A DNA stretch of 64,000 bases from Bimastos eiseni (Eukaryota > Annelida > Clitellata > Crassiclitellata > Lumbricidae), in the NCBI GenBank assembly GCA_959347315.1, contig OY365810.1:16296725-16360724 (forward strand), in the 5' to 3' direction. The notes below the pieces were generated by a model. The model searched no databases, was not told where the DNA came from, and was given only the letters and a program-made list of their open reading frames with translations. Shown piece after piece: positions 12,603-24,694 of the stretch; the stretch's first letter is position 1, and every line of letters begins with the position of its first letter. The position numbers and the translations under genes are program-made.

Positions 12603-12929
12603 TTGAACGTTTCTCCTTGTGTCTGTCCGCTCTGCTCAGTCACTCGTGCTATTTCATTCTAATCTTAAAACTTGTCTCTGTAAATTTGCTTATCTACCAT
12701 ACAGACTGATCTGGATATTGACCTGGCTACAGTTTCGTTTTGCTATGCAATCGGTACAATGAAAGTTGTTAATTATTGAACAATTCCAGCCTATACATTG
12801 AAGTATCCCGACTTTGTGACGGATTCTATTGGCAGGAACGCAAATATTGGACTTAATGAAAGGCTACTGGGATGCACTGACATGCTGTGCCTCACGCACG
12901 CTATGTTGGTCTGTCTGGGTGGGTGGTCC

Positions 12930-13094
12930 ATTGCTTTGAAATTCACTGACATTCAGTTCCGTGCATTTTGCCACTCCTCTAATTCAGAACTAAGTTTAAA
13001 CTCATCTGTTTCAACTTGCTTTGCCTCTGGTTGTTTCACTTGGGATTTCCTTGCTTTGGACTTTGACCACGCATGCTTCTCTAATAGATTATGA
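12930..13094 (+). mobile_element. LINE 3' tail relic
   Basis: In one frame it reads FRTKFKLICFNLLC, a decayed form of the FK.KLKTHLF..A motif at the end of CR1/L2-type reverse transcriptases. A SINE family-2 copy follows directly. Confidence 0.5.
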
Positions 13095-13107
13095 TTTGGG
13101 CTACGAG

Positions 13108-13352
13108 TTCACTTCGTCTATAGTGATTAGTGTGCTAGACTGTTAGCTGAGAGGTCGGGGTTGAAATCTCTGCCAGCACAGATATATTTGAGTCAAGATT
13201 TCTGCTTGGCATGTGTCCTCTGGATGACTTAGCTATATAAGGAGTACACTAGCAAATACACTCTGTTGTTGGTGGGAAGATGAGAGGGTGAGGAGAGGAC
13301 TGACCTCATATGCCAAGACTAGAAAATGAATTTGCTAATACTTCATCATGTC
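13108..13352 (+). mobile_element. SINE family 2 copy
   Basis: The tRNA-like head (tagtgattagtgtgctagac, then gaggtcggggttgaaatctc as B-box region) is followed by body and tail (tatgccaagactagaaaatg, aat, acttcatcatg) collinear with the copy at 22050. Confidence 0.8.
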
Positions 13353-13919
13353 CATATGTATTCCTTATAGAGCTGTACTATATCGCTTTTTTTCGATTAT
13401 GCCGATACCGACTATTGCCGATTATTCGTTTGCCGATACCCGATTTTTAGCCGATTATTTTCCCGATTATTTTACCGATTATTTCATTCCCCTTAATAAC
13501 CACTCATGCATAACCATCAAGGTAATAGGAATTTTCCTTAACACTTATTTGGGGTTTAAGGTAGCTATACTTTTGTTTTACTTTTTATACTTTAGATGGT
13601 TGACCTCACTGAGCATTATTATTTATGGCTATGAGAGAGTTTGTGGATTATTTTTGGCATGGTTATGTAATTTATGACTCGTTGTTCCCTGAAATACAGT
13701 TCCGTTATTTTTGGTTTAAAGTTTATATTTGTTCTACGTTATACAAGATGAGGTTATTTTTAGGGTATAATTTTGTCCAGATACTTTCATAGTGGTGCAT
13801 TGGTGACAGTGTATGGCTGGCTCTACGTGGAAACTTACTTTCGTTCATCATCAAGAATTAAGAGCTTGTCCTTTGGTCATATGACATCAGAAATGATTTC
13901 AGATTCAGTTCTATATTGG

Positions 13920-14560
13920 ATTCGATGTATTTCTTCCGCTCGCCGTTAGTTTCCGCTTTCCATTCATCCGTCAGTCCTTCCATCCGTCAGTCTATCCATA
14001 TAGTCATCGTTTCGGATCCTTTGTCCCTTCCTCTTCCATCGCTCTGAGTGTCTCCTCGGTCTTTCCACTTTGTATTTCAGCGCCATTAGGATAAAACGAT
14101 TTCCAGTCCTCCAGTCTACATCTCTTTCCTGTTGTGTACGGGATCTGGTTGCTCGAAGTTTCGAAAATATCCGCGATACAGGGAGTGACTCCTTCGTCGG
14201 CATCGTCGGCGGCGTTACGAGCCCTGACGGCCGGCGCTGCCTTCACAGCCGACCGACCGACCGACTGGTCTTCTTCCATCGCCTGTCCGTCCGTCTGTCC
14301 GTGTGACTGACTGGTTGGGTGGTGACGACGTGGCTGACAACGACCGGAGGGGCTGGTCGTCTTTAAGTGTTACGGTTTCGGGGTTGAATTTCATGGGGGA
14401 GAACGAAGGCAGAGATATGGTGAGAGGAGGGTAAGAGTGGGAGGGAGGAGGGTAAGGGTGGGAGGGAGAAGGGAGGGAGGAGGAAGGGGGCGTGTAGATG
14501 CCGCTTCGGCGATTGTTGATTGTCAAAGAGCGTTATTAATGGTCGTTTGCTAGACCAGAT
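13920..14560. promoter_or_regulatory. CpG-rich GC island 3
   Basis: CpG-rich block with ccgaccgaccgaccgactgg near 14247 and cgtccgtctgtccg near 14287, then a purine-rich gggagggagg tract (14400-14490). It shares short words with islands 1 and 2. No exon assigned; candidate promoter or 5' UTR exon. Confidence 0.4.
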
Positions 14561-14984
14561 GTTGGGATGATGAGTAAGTGGGTTTCTGTGATGTCCTATG
14601 GCTGCTGCTGCTGCTGCTGAGGAGATGAGGAACTGAACAACAACTACATGTATATAGGGAGACGTCGTTTATTCTGGAGGATGAATCAAGGCATTGAGTA
14701 AATTATCTGGTGTGTGTTGGAACAATCAACGAGTGAGTGGACGAATTATGATTTATTAATTAATTGATTGAACAGTTGAATGACTGGGGGGAGTGAATAA
14801 TAAATGCTTAGTCAGGGATTGTTTAGTGAATTAATTGTTGATGTAAAGAGTGATTGAATGATCTTAACACAATTTACTCTATAGCACTATATAAACTGAA
14901 CCTTAAAATGTTTATTTCATTACTGAACTTTTTTCTGCCTCTTGTTTGTTTGTTCCATAAAAATAGTTATAAGTGGTAGTAGTG

Positions 14985-15090
14985 GTTTCAGTTTAACGCC
15001 ACCGAGTGATATCACAGATCATTAGCGTTTCCCTCCTTCTTTATCCAGGCTTGTGACTGGCACTGTATAAGTGGCTGGTTAGGGCAGCTC
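14985..15090 (+). repeat. Dispersed repeat family 3, copy 1
   Basis: The sequence gtttaacgccaccgagtgat, then tccctccttctttatccagg and gactggcactgt, is shared with 45750-45905 and 52955-53065. Confidence 0.75.
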
Positions 15091-15170
15091 CTTTATGCAT
15101 GAAGACCTAACTCTCTAACTGTATCAATAATAATAATAATAAATAAACTGTACCTCTATCTCCTCACTCA

Positions 15171-15425
15171 TTGGTAGTTATATTCTGCTCAGCTACCAGA
15201 GAGAGGTCTTCTGGTTGTTCCCCGCTCCCCGTGTGCCTGGTGCTCCTGCTCAGTAGATACTATAATGACTCCTCCCGTTGGAACCTACTGCCACTTGAGC
15301 TATTCAGTTTTATCTGTCTCCTTTTTTGGAAACTCCTCATTAAGTCCAATTTATTTGTTAGTGATAGCACTGACTTGGGTTGGAAGCAACTCTGAATCGC
15401 TGAGTGGCACTTTATAAATGTTCAT
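15171..15425 (+). mobile_element. LINE 3' end with tail
   Basis: A decayed RT C-terminus (SRWNLLPLELF, then FWKLLIKSNLF, cf. WNSLP...FK..LKT.LF) is followed by a 3' UTR, ttatttgttagtgatagcac, ctgaatcgctgagtgg and tttataaatgttc. The same 3' UTR occurs at 25000-25120 and, weakly, at about 44200-44250. Confidence 0.7.
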
Positions 15426-15524
15426 AACCATAACCACATGACGACAGTTTTCTATTGTTTCACCATCATTATGCAAATGTAGGTAACAGATTCTAGATGA
15501 ACAATGTATATATACATCATTTTT

Positions 15525-16331
15525 CAGGAAAGTATTGCAATACCAATGCCAATACTTTTACCGATACTTTTCAATATGCTTGCTGAATTCGATCTTAGCA
15601 TGGATTATAATTCATGCACCTAAAATTTGGCTAAACACAAGGAATTTAGATAAGAGGAATATTTCCGTGTACACGCTTTAATTTTAAACACAGATGTCGC
15701 CCCTATCTAAATTTTGCTTGTATTTGAAAATATGTAGCTTTAAACATTTGACTGCATTTTTTGCTGTAGTTATTCGTAAATTTGGCTTCATGACTAAAGG
15801 TTGATGAATTAACTTGTTATTTAAACTTATTTTAGAAGCATTACGAATGTAAAAGTTCTGGCTTCCGAATATTGCCCAAAATTTTTGACACAAAGGAACG
15901 TAGGGACTTTCCAATCCTGTGCATATTGGTCCATGGGCCAATCTTTCAAGTCTTTCAAGTAGCCATATTAATTAGGCAAGCCACTTCTACCAGTGAACGC
16001 AAAAGGACATAGGCTTACTTCGGTCATTCCTCTATTTATAAATTATTCCATCTGTTCGCAACAAGGTCTATATTGCCCAAAGAGGCTATAGATATATAAG
16101 GCCTAAACTTATCAAAGCATAATGATTAACTTCTCATATTTCTTGAGAAACCATATAAATTTCAGTGAGAAAAAGTATTGGTATCGAGTATCACTGACAG
16201 GCTAAAAAAAGTATCGCGATGCACATGCGATACCAGCAAAATAAAGCTATCACGATACTCGCTGCGATATTGACAAAAGTATCGGCGATACCAAAGTATC
16301 GCGATACTTTATCATGATATTAACAGCCCTG
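15525..16331. mobile_element. Possible hAT-like MITE with GATA-rich ends
   Basis: The right end, read inward, is cagggctgttaatatcatga, then taaagtatcgcgatac. The left region (cagg at 15525) also carries aatacttttaccgatac. The inner right flank (16165-16310) has many related self-complementary segments. No target duplication is evident, so the left border is uncertain. Confidence 0.45.
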
Positions 16332-16599
16332 TGGAAAACCCTTAATGAACCAAGATCCCGCTTGCAGAGTCACCCAATTATGGAGATGAAATTAAGTAGT
16401 GGTGGATGACAAATTTGGTATGAGTTCGATTACAATTACAATATAGAATTTTTATATTTGAAATTTATATGTTCATCTGCAGGTCTATTATCTGTAACCA
16501 TTCTATGATTATAATGAAAGTGGAATTTTAAGCTCATTGGATATTTCCAACCAATAATTAGTGTGAATTAACTGTGAATGAAACTAATCAAATGTTCCG

Positions 16600-16765
16600 T
16601 TCCTTCTGTCAATTCTCTATTGTCTTTCAGAGCTAAACTTAGAACTCACCTGTTTCATCTTGCTCGACTTCTATTTCTCTGAATTGAACGACTTTGACTT
16701 GACTTCTTTAATGGACTGGGACTTCTTTCGCCATGGTTGATACCATGTGCTTAATTAGGATAGCC
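16600..16765 (+). mobile_element. LINE RT C-terminal relic
   Basis: One frame reads FRAKLRTHLFHLARLLFL, closely matching FK.KLKTHLF..A at the end of CR1/L2-type RTs, within a frame-broken remnant. Confidence 0.65.
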
Positions 16766-17423
16766 ACACCATAGAAATCTTTAGATTGGATGAGATGAGA
16801 TACTCTGATATTTACACATTCTGATGTTTACCTAGATTCTTTTTTATGAGTCTAGTTCAGAAATTGACTTAAATGACTTGATGGGTGCCAAGAATGTGGT
16901 AATTTGTAGTTGAAATTGCCGTACTTTAGATAGCTGTATCAGATGTTTGTGGCTGCATCAACTGTGACCTCTGTTTGTTGTTGGTGTTGGATTAGTTTTA
17001 TTGTCAAACACACAGACTCATCGTGACACCGATATAACTCACATTTCATCAAGGCAAGGCCTTGTTTTCCCGACCGCTGCTGCTGCCAGGTGTTGACCCG
17101 CATATTATGCAAAAACGGTGACTGACTCTGTTTTCATCTGCACTATCTCTTTCTTTGTCAATGCTCAATTAATTATTTGACTTGAAGGGAGCCAGATGGT
17201 CTGCTCATGTTACGGAACTGTTTATTTTAAACTGCCAAGTTGTCTCTTGTGCCATGGATACCTTGTGCCGAAGCTCAACCTATTGTCCTGCTGCTGTCAA
17301 CCTGTTATCGATCCGCCCATCACAATCGATCCATAGTAAGTTCTACGTTGAAGAGGAGGAGGAGAAGAGGGAGGAGTTCAGTTTTCTTCGGAGCTGTCTG
17401 TCCTAAGACTCAGTTGTTGTAGT

Positions 17424-17864
17424 TAGGGATGAACCAAAACTCGGTTTGGAACTCGGCTCGGTCCAATTTCTTGGTACTCAGCAAAACTCGAACTCGGACA
17501 AACAGTGTGTCCAAGTATTAATCTTTTCAAATTTCTGTTTTGAAAATTAAAATCGGATTTTTTTATTTACAAAACGACTAGCGACTTAACTAAAAGTACA
17601 AAATACTGCTATTTCTATTTACAAAATGACAATCGACCTAACTAAAAGCACTAATTCTGCTAAGTACTGTTAGTGCTTACCATCTACTACTTCCTAGTGT
17701 TAACTAAGGGTAGACTAAATAATTCATTAAAGTTGTGCAAACTGCCAATCTAAACATCAAGAGAATGAGACTTTCGAAATATTCGAAACTCGGCCTCAGC
17801 AAAATTCAACTCATAAAACTCTGTACTCGGTCTCGGCAAGAAATTCAAATTCTGTTCATCCCTA
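17424..17864. mobile_element. hAT-like MITE with exact 8-bp TSD
   Basis: A 441-bp element with perfect 11-bp terminal inverted repeats (TAGGGATGAAC at 17424; its complement ending 17864). It is flanked by identical 8-bp direct repeats gttgtagt at 17416-17423 and 17865-17872. Subterminal actcgg/ctcggc motifs recur at both ends. An 8-bp duplication is the hallmark of hAT transposases. There is no coding capacity, so it was mobilised in trans. The intact duplication suggests it is the youngest of the window's MITEs. Confidence 0.88.
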
Positions 17865-18269
17865 GTTGTAGTCGTTGGATTTGAGAGAATAATCCTTGTA
17901 GGATGAAGTGAATAAGTGCCTGCTCCACCTCTGCTCTCAGTTATTCTGTTAATGTCACAGGTTAACTGCCTTTACTTTTGCCTGTGTCGTGATTTCGTGG
18001 CTTTGCATGGGTGGGTGTTGTTTTTGAGAATTCTCCTGGGTCGTGTCTTGATGGTGTATACATGTGTAGGTTCTGATGTGCTGGGAAAGTTGTTAAACCT
18101 TTTAGGCACCTCTGACAGGTCTATTGAACTGTGCACTGATCTATACATTTTTTAAAATATTTTTAAAAATATTTCTGGCTGATAACTTTGGCAGATTGTT
18201 CCAAAAGGACAAATGAGCATCAGATGTCCTATGTTTTTTTGTCCAATGCTCAAGCTGGAAGGTACAGTC

Positions 18270-18392
18270 ATTATTATTAGTATTAGTATTTTTTTTGCCT
18301 GAGGTACCCTAGTTATTATTACTATTATTGTTGTTGTTATTGTTGTTGTTATTGTTAGTATTATTATTATTATTATTATTATTGTTATTATT
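18270..18392. repeat. (TTA/TTG)n microsatellite
   Basis: Two blocks of TTA and TTG triplets with a short unique insert at about 18290-18312. Confidence 0.85.
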
Positions 18393-18720
18393 AGAGCAAT
18401 TTTATATAGTGCCACAGTTGCCTACTCAGAAGCATTCTCAGCTCAACCTGGTCGAACTGAACAGTCTTATGGAGAGTGAGAAACTAGGCAGAGTGACCAG
18501 TAAGTGTGGTATGGAGCGCTTTTCCGGTTGTAGGGTCAGCCGAGGAGAAGGCGCAGTGTTGCCTGATAGCAGTACACGAATGGGAGACAAGTTCAGCTTG
18601 TGCTAAGATTGAGGGAAACTATAACAAGAACTGTTAGATTGACCTGGTGACAATGGGTGCATGTGAGGATATTAAGTGTCAATTGACGGCCAGGAGATCG
18701 TGAGCATTCGAGGCTCTGAA
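18393..18720 (+). repeat. TATATAGCGCC-headed dispersed repeat
   Basis: Head ttttatatagtgccacagtt, gcctactcagaagcattctc, then a body including atggagcgcttttccgg and gtcagccgaggagaaggcgc. Related body segments occur near 3682-3770 and 61875-61925. Confidence 0.5.
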
Positions 18721-21224
18721 GTCATTCCACTAGACTCACCGATGTGAATCTATGATGGAGAGTTTTGATATAGAGTGAAATCATGAGCGGTTCTTTTATG
18801 CGGTTTTCGTTCTTTTAATTAACTTCCGGCATATGTGTTTCTCTGATCTAGCGATCGATGAGTACGCTATTATTGTTTTCTTGGATCTACAAAATTATTA
18901 GTATATATATATATTGAATCATTCGTTTTTATTCAGAGAGATATTTGCCATCATGACTGAAAAAAGGTGTATTGAATTACTGGTTTTTTTCATGTATGCA
19001 TGCTCAGGAATGGAATTTTCATTCTCTCTCTCATTTTTTAAGAAACAGTTGAATTCTCATCTTCTTCCACTAGCCTCAGCTTTTAAATCACTGAAGACTG
19101 TGGTGTCATTTGAAACATTAAAAGAACTGATGAGAAATAAAAGATGCTGCTTATTATTTAAGAGTAGAATCGCCGTTAGTCTTATCAATATAAAGATTAA
19201 GAGCAGGGGAGGTATAAAGAAAACTTAAACTGTTGTCTGTTTTGTTTGACGCTCTGACTACAAATTGAATCACTGACCTTCTGTTGCATCGTTTTGCAGG
19301 TGTAATTAATCTGGTCGTTGGCAAGTCACAGATATATTCAGGCAAATCTCGAATTGAATTGGGGTAAAAGTTTGAATTCGAATCTAGAATCGAATCAGTT
19401 TGATATTCTTGTTGGTGTATATGATGGCAAAAGTGTAACACAGTTAGCAGTTATCCAATTCAGGCCAAAAACTGAAAATTGAGTTAATTGAATTAAAATA
19501 ACTTTCATGAATTTAGCAGAATTCAAATCAGGGGCTAATCAATCATAAAAAGACATCATATTCGAATACTGCATTCCGATTCGTGTGTGCTTCTTCTCTA
19601 TATACGACTATACATTCTTCTCCTTTTTCACATCGGTGTCTTACCATAGAGTTCTAAAGAAGGCCGAGTGAGCTGTTAATCAATCCACGAGCTGCCTCTA
19701 CTTCTCAGAAAAATCGTGACTTTATGTCAATTGGTTATTCCACTGACTAAGGAAGAGGCATCCATTTCGAGTTCTTAAGAGGTTCCAATGTGTAAGTTCA
19801 GCAAAATAATATGCTCGATTGTACTTGCTGAGGTGTCTTCTGAAGGCCTTCTTGGGTCAAGGCTCTGGGCCCTCTGTGCCAGTTGTCACTTGCTACAGCC
19901 AAATGCTTTTACCTTGTCGTCCGTTGGCGACGAAAGGGGTAGAAAGCGTTAGGAGATTGATGACTTGTGAGTTGAATCTGTAGTCATCTGTGGCTATCTG
20001 GAACTATGTTGGCTAATGACTCTGGAAACGCATTCATTGTTTCTTTGGCACTTACTATTATTGACCACCCAAAGCATTTATCCCAGCCCAGCGGGGCAGA
20101 GGCTACCATGGGACAAAGATGATAGGGTGCAGACAGTGCACACTCCCTGATAGATCCTTGGACTTAAGAGGTATTTGGAATGGTATTGACAAATGTTGAA
20201 CAATAATGTTGCTGGGTCTGTCTATAAAGTGACTGGTAAGCAATTCATTGTTTGTTTAGTTATTGAATTTGGCAGGCTTTTTATTGATTGTTAGTACTGT
20301 GGCTGAATTGTCTTTTCTTCTGGCTATTCATTGTCTGAAACTATATTGGTTAAAGATAGGCTACAGTTGATTGCAAGTGTCTCATCTTATAAACAGTTTC
20401 CCAAAGTATGAGAATGCAAGCCAAATCTAAGGTTGTTAACTAATTGTCTTAGTGACCTCTTTAAATTGAATATACACCTGTATTCTAATAACTGTCTGTT
20501 CTTCTGCACTTCATGAAAGAGCTGGTGGGGTCGGGAGGAGGAGTTCTTCAGTCAGCCACCCGCCCCCACCCGGGCCATTTGACAGATAGAAATATCTTTG
20601 GATGGGTATAAAGTGTGTCTGATGTGATGTAATGTCTGATCCATCCCACCCTTTACCTGAAATTTGAATGCTCTTGGATGCCCTTCTCTTTGTTTCTGGC
20701 TGTGGATCTGGTCAAGACCTGACCCTCCTACATCTTTTCAGTTACTTTGGCCAGGGAATTAGAAGAGCAAGGTAGGCTACAACTCCTCCTCTCTGACAGC
20801 TTGAATGTGAGTAACTCCTCCAGTTTGGTAGCTCAGTTGCTATATTTTAACCTGTAGTGTTATGTGATGTTAATGTATGCATTTGCTAGTTGAACCTGAC
20901 ATGTATACATGTACCTCATGTGGTTTATGCTTTGGAAGACATGTGATATTGGGGGTGCGAAGAGCCACAACCAATACGGATTATTGGGGGAGTCAGAACA
21001 AATACGGAAAGAGATAAGTTATTATAGGTTGTCATGCAGATTTCTCAGGAAGTTAACGCTCTTGGATCTTCAGACGACTTCTGAAGTTCTATTAGGACAA
21101 CAGAATTCTTTAGTGCTATGCTCAGCCCACCAAGATGAAACTTTAGTTTGGAGAGCTGAAGAAGAAGAAGAAGAAGGGCAGTTCCATCCTTAAGCAGGAG
21201 CCTTGAGGCAGCCATAAGTGTTAA

Positions 21225-21455
21225 GTATTAGCAGCTTCATTTTCTGAACTCCGGCATACGAAGGCGGTTGGCCAGTCCTCTCCCTTGCCCCTCATCTTCC
21301 CACTGACAATGTATGGTCAGCATAATCCATATAGACGGAGTTGGCTAGAGGTCACACACGCCAAACAGAAATGTCTGCCGTTTTTGGGAATGTGAATCCC
21401 TGATCTCCCAATTTACAGTCTGGCACACTGAACACTGCACTATCAGACACCCCAT
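21225..21455 (-). mobile_element. SINE family 2, antisense copy
   Basis: The reverse complement reads gatagtgcagtgttcagtgt, gccagactg, a B-box region gggattcacattccc, the core tacattgtcagtgggaagat and the tail tatgccggagttcag, all collinear with 22050-22285. Confidence 0.8.
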
Positions 21456-22049
21456 TTTTGGAGAGATGAGGGTTGTTTAATTCCAATCTAAGATGTAGTG
21501 GTGAAAGTCAGAGATGCTCTTCCCCTTGAACTCTCCTCCATCCATCAACATATGTGAGCTCCATCTCTCTCACTCTTTCCTTTGAACCATTGACTCCTCC
21601 TCCTCCTTTCCATATACACATGGTCCGGTGGATACATAATAACTAAACAAGTGAGTGAACCTTGTGTTTATGACTTTCTTGTGTGAATTATCTGTAATCG
21701 GATCTAATCTCCTTCCGTCTATCAAACACAAATCTATTAATCAGTTGCAACTACAAGTCAACTAACTCCTCTCCTAGTAGGTAGCCTCAGCACTTACAAA
21801 CTCAGGCAGAAGGAGAGGCATGTAGGCAGACATGCAAAGAAAGAGACAGAGACCAGCCAAGAAAGACAGACTTTCGAACTATTTGTGTGTTGCATAACAT
21901 TGGGTGAATGAATAGCTGCATGCCGTTAACTGTGGACTATGTCTTACGATATCCTACCGATATGTGACCAGCGGTGAATATGACTTACGTGAATGTAGTT
22001 TTGCCTTGTACTGCATTTATCACAGTCTTGAGTGTGGCAGTGGGGAAGC

Positions 22050-22288
22050 GCAGTATAGTCTAGTGGTTAGTGTACTGGACTGGTGACCAAGAAGTCATGT
22101 GTTCAAATTCCCACCAGGGCAGAGATTGCTGCGCCACCTGCACCCCATAGCAAACTCAGCTGTGATGAGTACATCGACTGTACACTGTCAGTGGGAGGAT
22201 GAGAAGGCAAGGAAGAGGCCTGGCCACCATCTCTCAAATGCCGAGGCTAAGAAAATAAAGTTGTGAACACTTTGTACCATGACTTCTC
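22050..22288 (+). mobile_element. SINE family 2, best-preserved copy
   Basis: The tRNA-like head has A-box tagtctagtggttagtg and B-box tgttcaaattcccacc, the two internal RNA polymerase III promoter blocks, 30-40 bases apart. The body has caaactcagctg and gtacactgtcagtgggagga; the tail is atgccgaggctaagaaaa then taaagtt. Five further copies or pieces lie in this window. Confidence 0.87.
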
Positions 22289-22560
22289 AGAGCTGGCTTA
22301 ACGTACTGCCCTTTCCTCTTTACAAATTTGGAGCTTGCTGTAGAATTTTTAGTTTCATGTGTTCTAAGAGAAGATTTGTGGCCCTGATTCTGCTGCAGGG
22401 TCATCATGCGGGTGCTAATTATTATCGGGTCAGCAAGGAATTAAGAAAGGTTTTGGTATGTTGAATCTCTGTGTCAGATGACATTTCTATTTCTGGTGCG
22501 CATGTGTGTTGTATCAGTTAGTTTAAACCCTGCAAGGAACTGTTTGAAATGGGATGATTG

Positions 22561-23752
22561 TGGATGGTTGCTGTAGAGTGGGGTGGATGGTTGCTGTAGA
22601 GTGGGGTGGTTGGTTGCTGTAGAGTGGGGTGGTTGGTTGCTGTAGAGTGGGGTGGATGGTTGCTGTAGAGTGGGGTGGTTGGTTGCTGTAGAGTGGGGTG
22701 GTTGGTTGCTGTAGAGTGGGGTGGATGGTTGCTGTAGAGTGGGGTGGATGGTTGCTGTAGAGTGGGGTGGATGGTTGCTGTGGGGTGGATGGTTGCTGTG
22801 GGGTGGATGGTTGCTGTAGAGTGGGATGGATGGTTGCTGTAGAGTGGGGTGGTTGGTTGCTGTAGAGTGGGGTGGTTGGTTGCTGTAGAGTGGGGTGGAT
22901 GGTTGCTGTAGAGTGGGGTGGATGGTTGCTGTAGAGTGAGGTGGATGGTTGCTGTAGAGTGGGGTGGATGGTTGCTGTAGAGTGGGGTGGTTGGTTGCTG
23001 TAGAGTGGGGTGGATGGTTGCTGTAGAGTGGGGTGGATGGTTGCTGTAGAGTGGGGTGGATGGTTGCTGTAGAGTGGGGTGGATGGTTGCTGTAGAGTGG
23101 GGTGGTTGGTTGCTGTAGAGTGGGGTGGATGGTTGCTGTAGAATGGGGTGGATGGTTGCTGTAGAGTGGGGTGGTTGGTTGCTGTAGAGTGGGGTGGATG
23201 GTTGCTGTAGAGTGGGGTGGATGGTTGCTGTAGAGTGAGGTGGATGGTTGCTGTAGAGTGGGGTGGATGGTTGCTGTAGAGTGGGGTGGTTGGTTGCTGT
23301 AGAGTGGGGTGGATGGTTGCTGTAGAGTGGGGTGGATGGTTGCTGTAGAGTGGGGTGGATGGTTGCTGTAGAGTGGGGTGGATGGTTGCTGTAGAGTGGG
23401 GTGGATGGTTGCTGTAGAGTGGGGTGGTTGGTTGCTGTAGAGTGGGGTGGATGGTTGCTGTAGAGTGGGGTGGATGGTTGCTGTAGAGTGGGGTGGATGG
23501 TTGCTGTAGAGTGGGGTGGATGGTTGCTGTAGAGTGGGGTGGATGGTTGCTGTAGAGTGGGGTGGATGGTTGCTGTAGAGTGGGGTGGATGGTTGCTGTA
23601 GAGTGGGGTGGATGGTTGCTGTAGAGTGGGGTGGATGGTTGCTGTAGAGTGGGGTGGATGGTTGCTGTAGAGTGGGGTGGATGGTTGCTGTAGAGTGGGG
23701 TGGATGGTTGCTGTAGTGGGGTGGATGGTTGCTGTAGAGTGGGGTGGATGGT
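22561..23752. repeat. 23-bp minisatellite, about 52 units
   Basis: Units beginning tggatggttgctgtagag repeat with a 23-bp period over about 1.2 kb. Variants are A/T at the fourth base, two 18-bp units lacking agagt near 22780-22810, and a shortened unit near 23711. Since 23 is not a multiple of 3 and the minus strand lacks stops, two overlapping open frames of 433 and 470 codons run through it in different frames with the same peptide repeat. They are artefacts of the array. Confidence 0.97.
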
Positions 23753-24350
23753 GAGGGTAAGGATGACCATTTCAATGTAAAGATAGTGATTACGTTGATG
23801 CTGATGAGGACAGATGTGATCCTGTACAGTTAGAGATGAGGAGACTTTGCACTTGGTTTGGAAGACGTATTGCTGTCTGGTGTCCCAACCAGCAGACGCT
23901 GCTGTGTCAGCTAGAGATGCCTGTCTTATAACCAATGGACCGTACTATACTGCTTATGTATGGTTCTAGGTCACAGTCATTGTACTGTCTTGGTCTATTG
24001 CATGGTGTCAGCTGGTGCTTTCTATTTCTTCTTCGACTGACTGCATCGTTTCACTTTGCTTAGGACTCTGTGCATTTTTACATGTATTTCCAAGTCGGGC
24101 AGGTCTATGATTTTCCAATTGGCCAATGAATATTTCGTATAACTTGAGCATCTACATTCGCTTTCATTTGAGCATTGAGTACAATTACTAACCCTATTGT
24201 AAATCGTTCTGCTGCAGATATCTCTTGGAGAGTTCAGTTGCAACTAGGAAATGAAGCTGAAATGCAATTGCCCAAATATTTAACTGCTAGAATACCATGT
24301 TTGTATGTCGTTACTGACATTTGGCATAACTTCTAATAGTTCACATAGCT

Positions 24351-24694
24351 CAGTGCTGTTCAACGTACAGCCTGTGGCCACATACGACCCGCGGGCTCAT
24401 TTTAAGTTGCCCGCCCGAGCTCGATAAATTTTTGCAATTTTGAAAAAATTGAAGTAAAAGACAACATGTACTTGCATAGCTATTCGTTCGTAAAGTGACG
24501 TATCATTTGACAATGTGAACAAATGGTATACAAACATGTACGTGCAATTATTCATTATGATTATTCTATTATAAAATGTTAATACAGTTAATAAATTCTA
24601 GTTGCTGCATTTAAGTTTACTGGTGCAGTCCGCAACTTCAAGGAATAGTTTATTAAATGGCCCGTGGTGTCAAGGAGATTGAATGACAGCACTG
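24351..24694. mobile_element. hAT-like MITE, 344 bp
   Basis: Terminal inverted repeat CAGTGCTGTTCAAC at the left; the right end reads inward CAGTGCTGTCATTCAATC. Subterminal motifs tggccacatacgacccgcgg and aatggcccgtgg are typical of hAT non-autonomous elements. Flanks acatagct (24343-24350) and atgtggct (24695-24702) match at 5 of 8, all three differences being transitions, so this is a plausible decayed target duplication. Confidence 0.7.

Larger units (their letters stand above)
9991..13919. other. Non-coding stretch with repeats
   Basis: Contains an antisense SINE family-1 copy, a weak antisense LINE fragment, three short tandem repeats, a LINE tail and a SINE family-2 copy, each listed separately. 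At 13378-13490 there is a run of ccgatta/ccgatac motifs. No exon recognised. Confidence 0.55.
14561..22550. other. Non-coding stretch rich in transposon relics
   Basis: Holds LINE tails, a repeat family-3 copy, two MITEs, SINE family-2 copies on both strands and microsatellites, each listed separately. About 19320-19580 is AT-rich with many GAATT/AATTC motifs. The frames at 17182, 18914 and 20909 match nothing I recognise. No exon assigned. Confidence 0.55.

Noticed and set aside
22474..23935. Two overlapping minus-strand open frames of 433 and 470 codons with Pro/His/Ser/Thr repeats
   Set aside because: They are read through a 23-bp minisatellite that lacks stops on that strand, so the same peptide repeat appears in different frames. 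No start context, splice support or domain.
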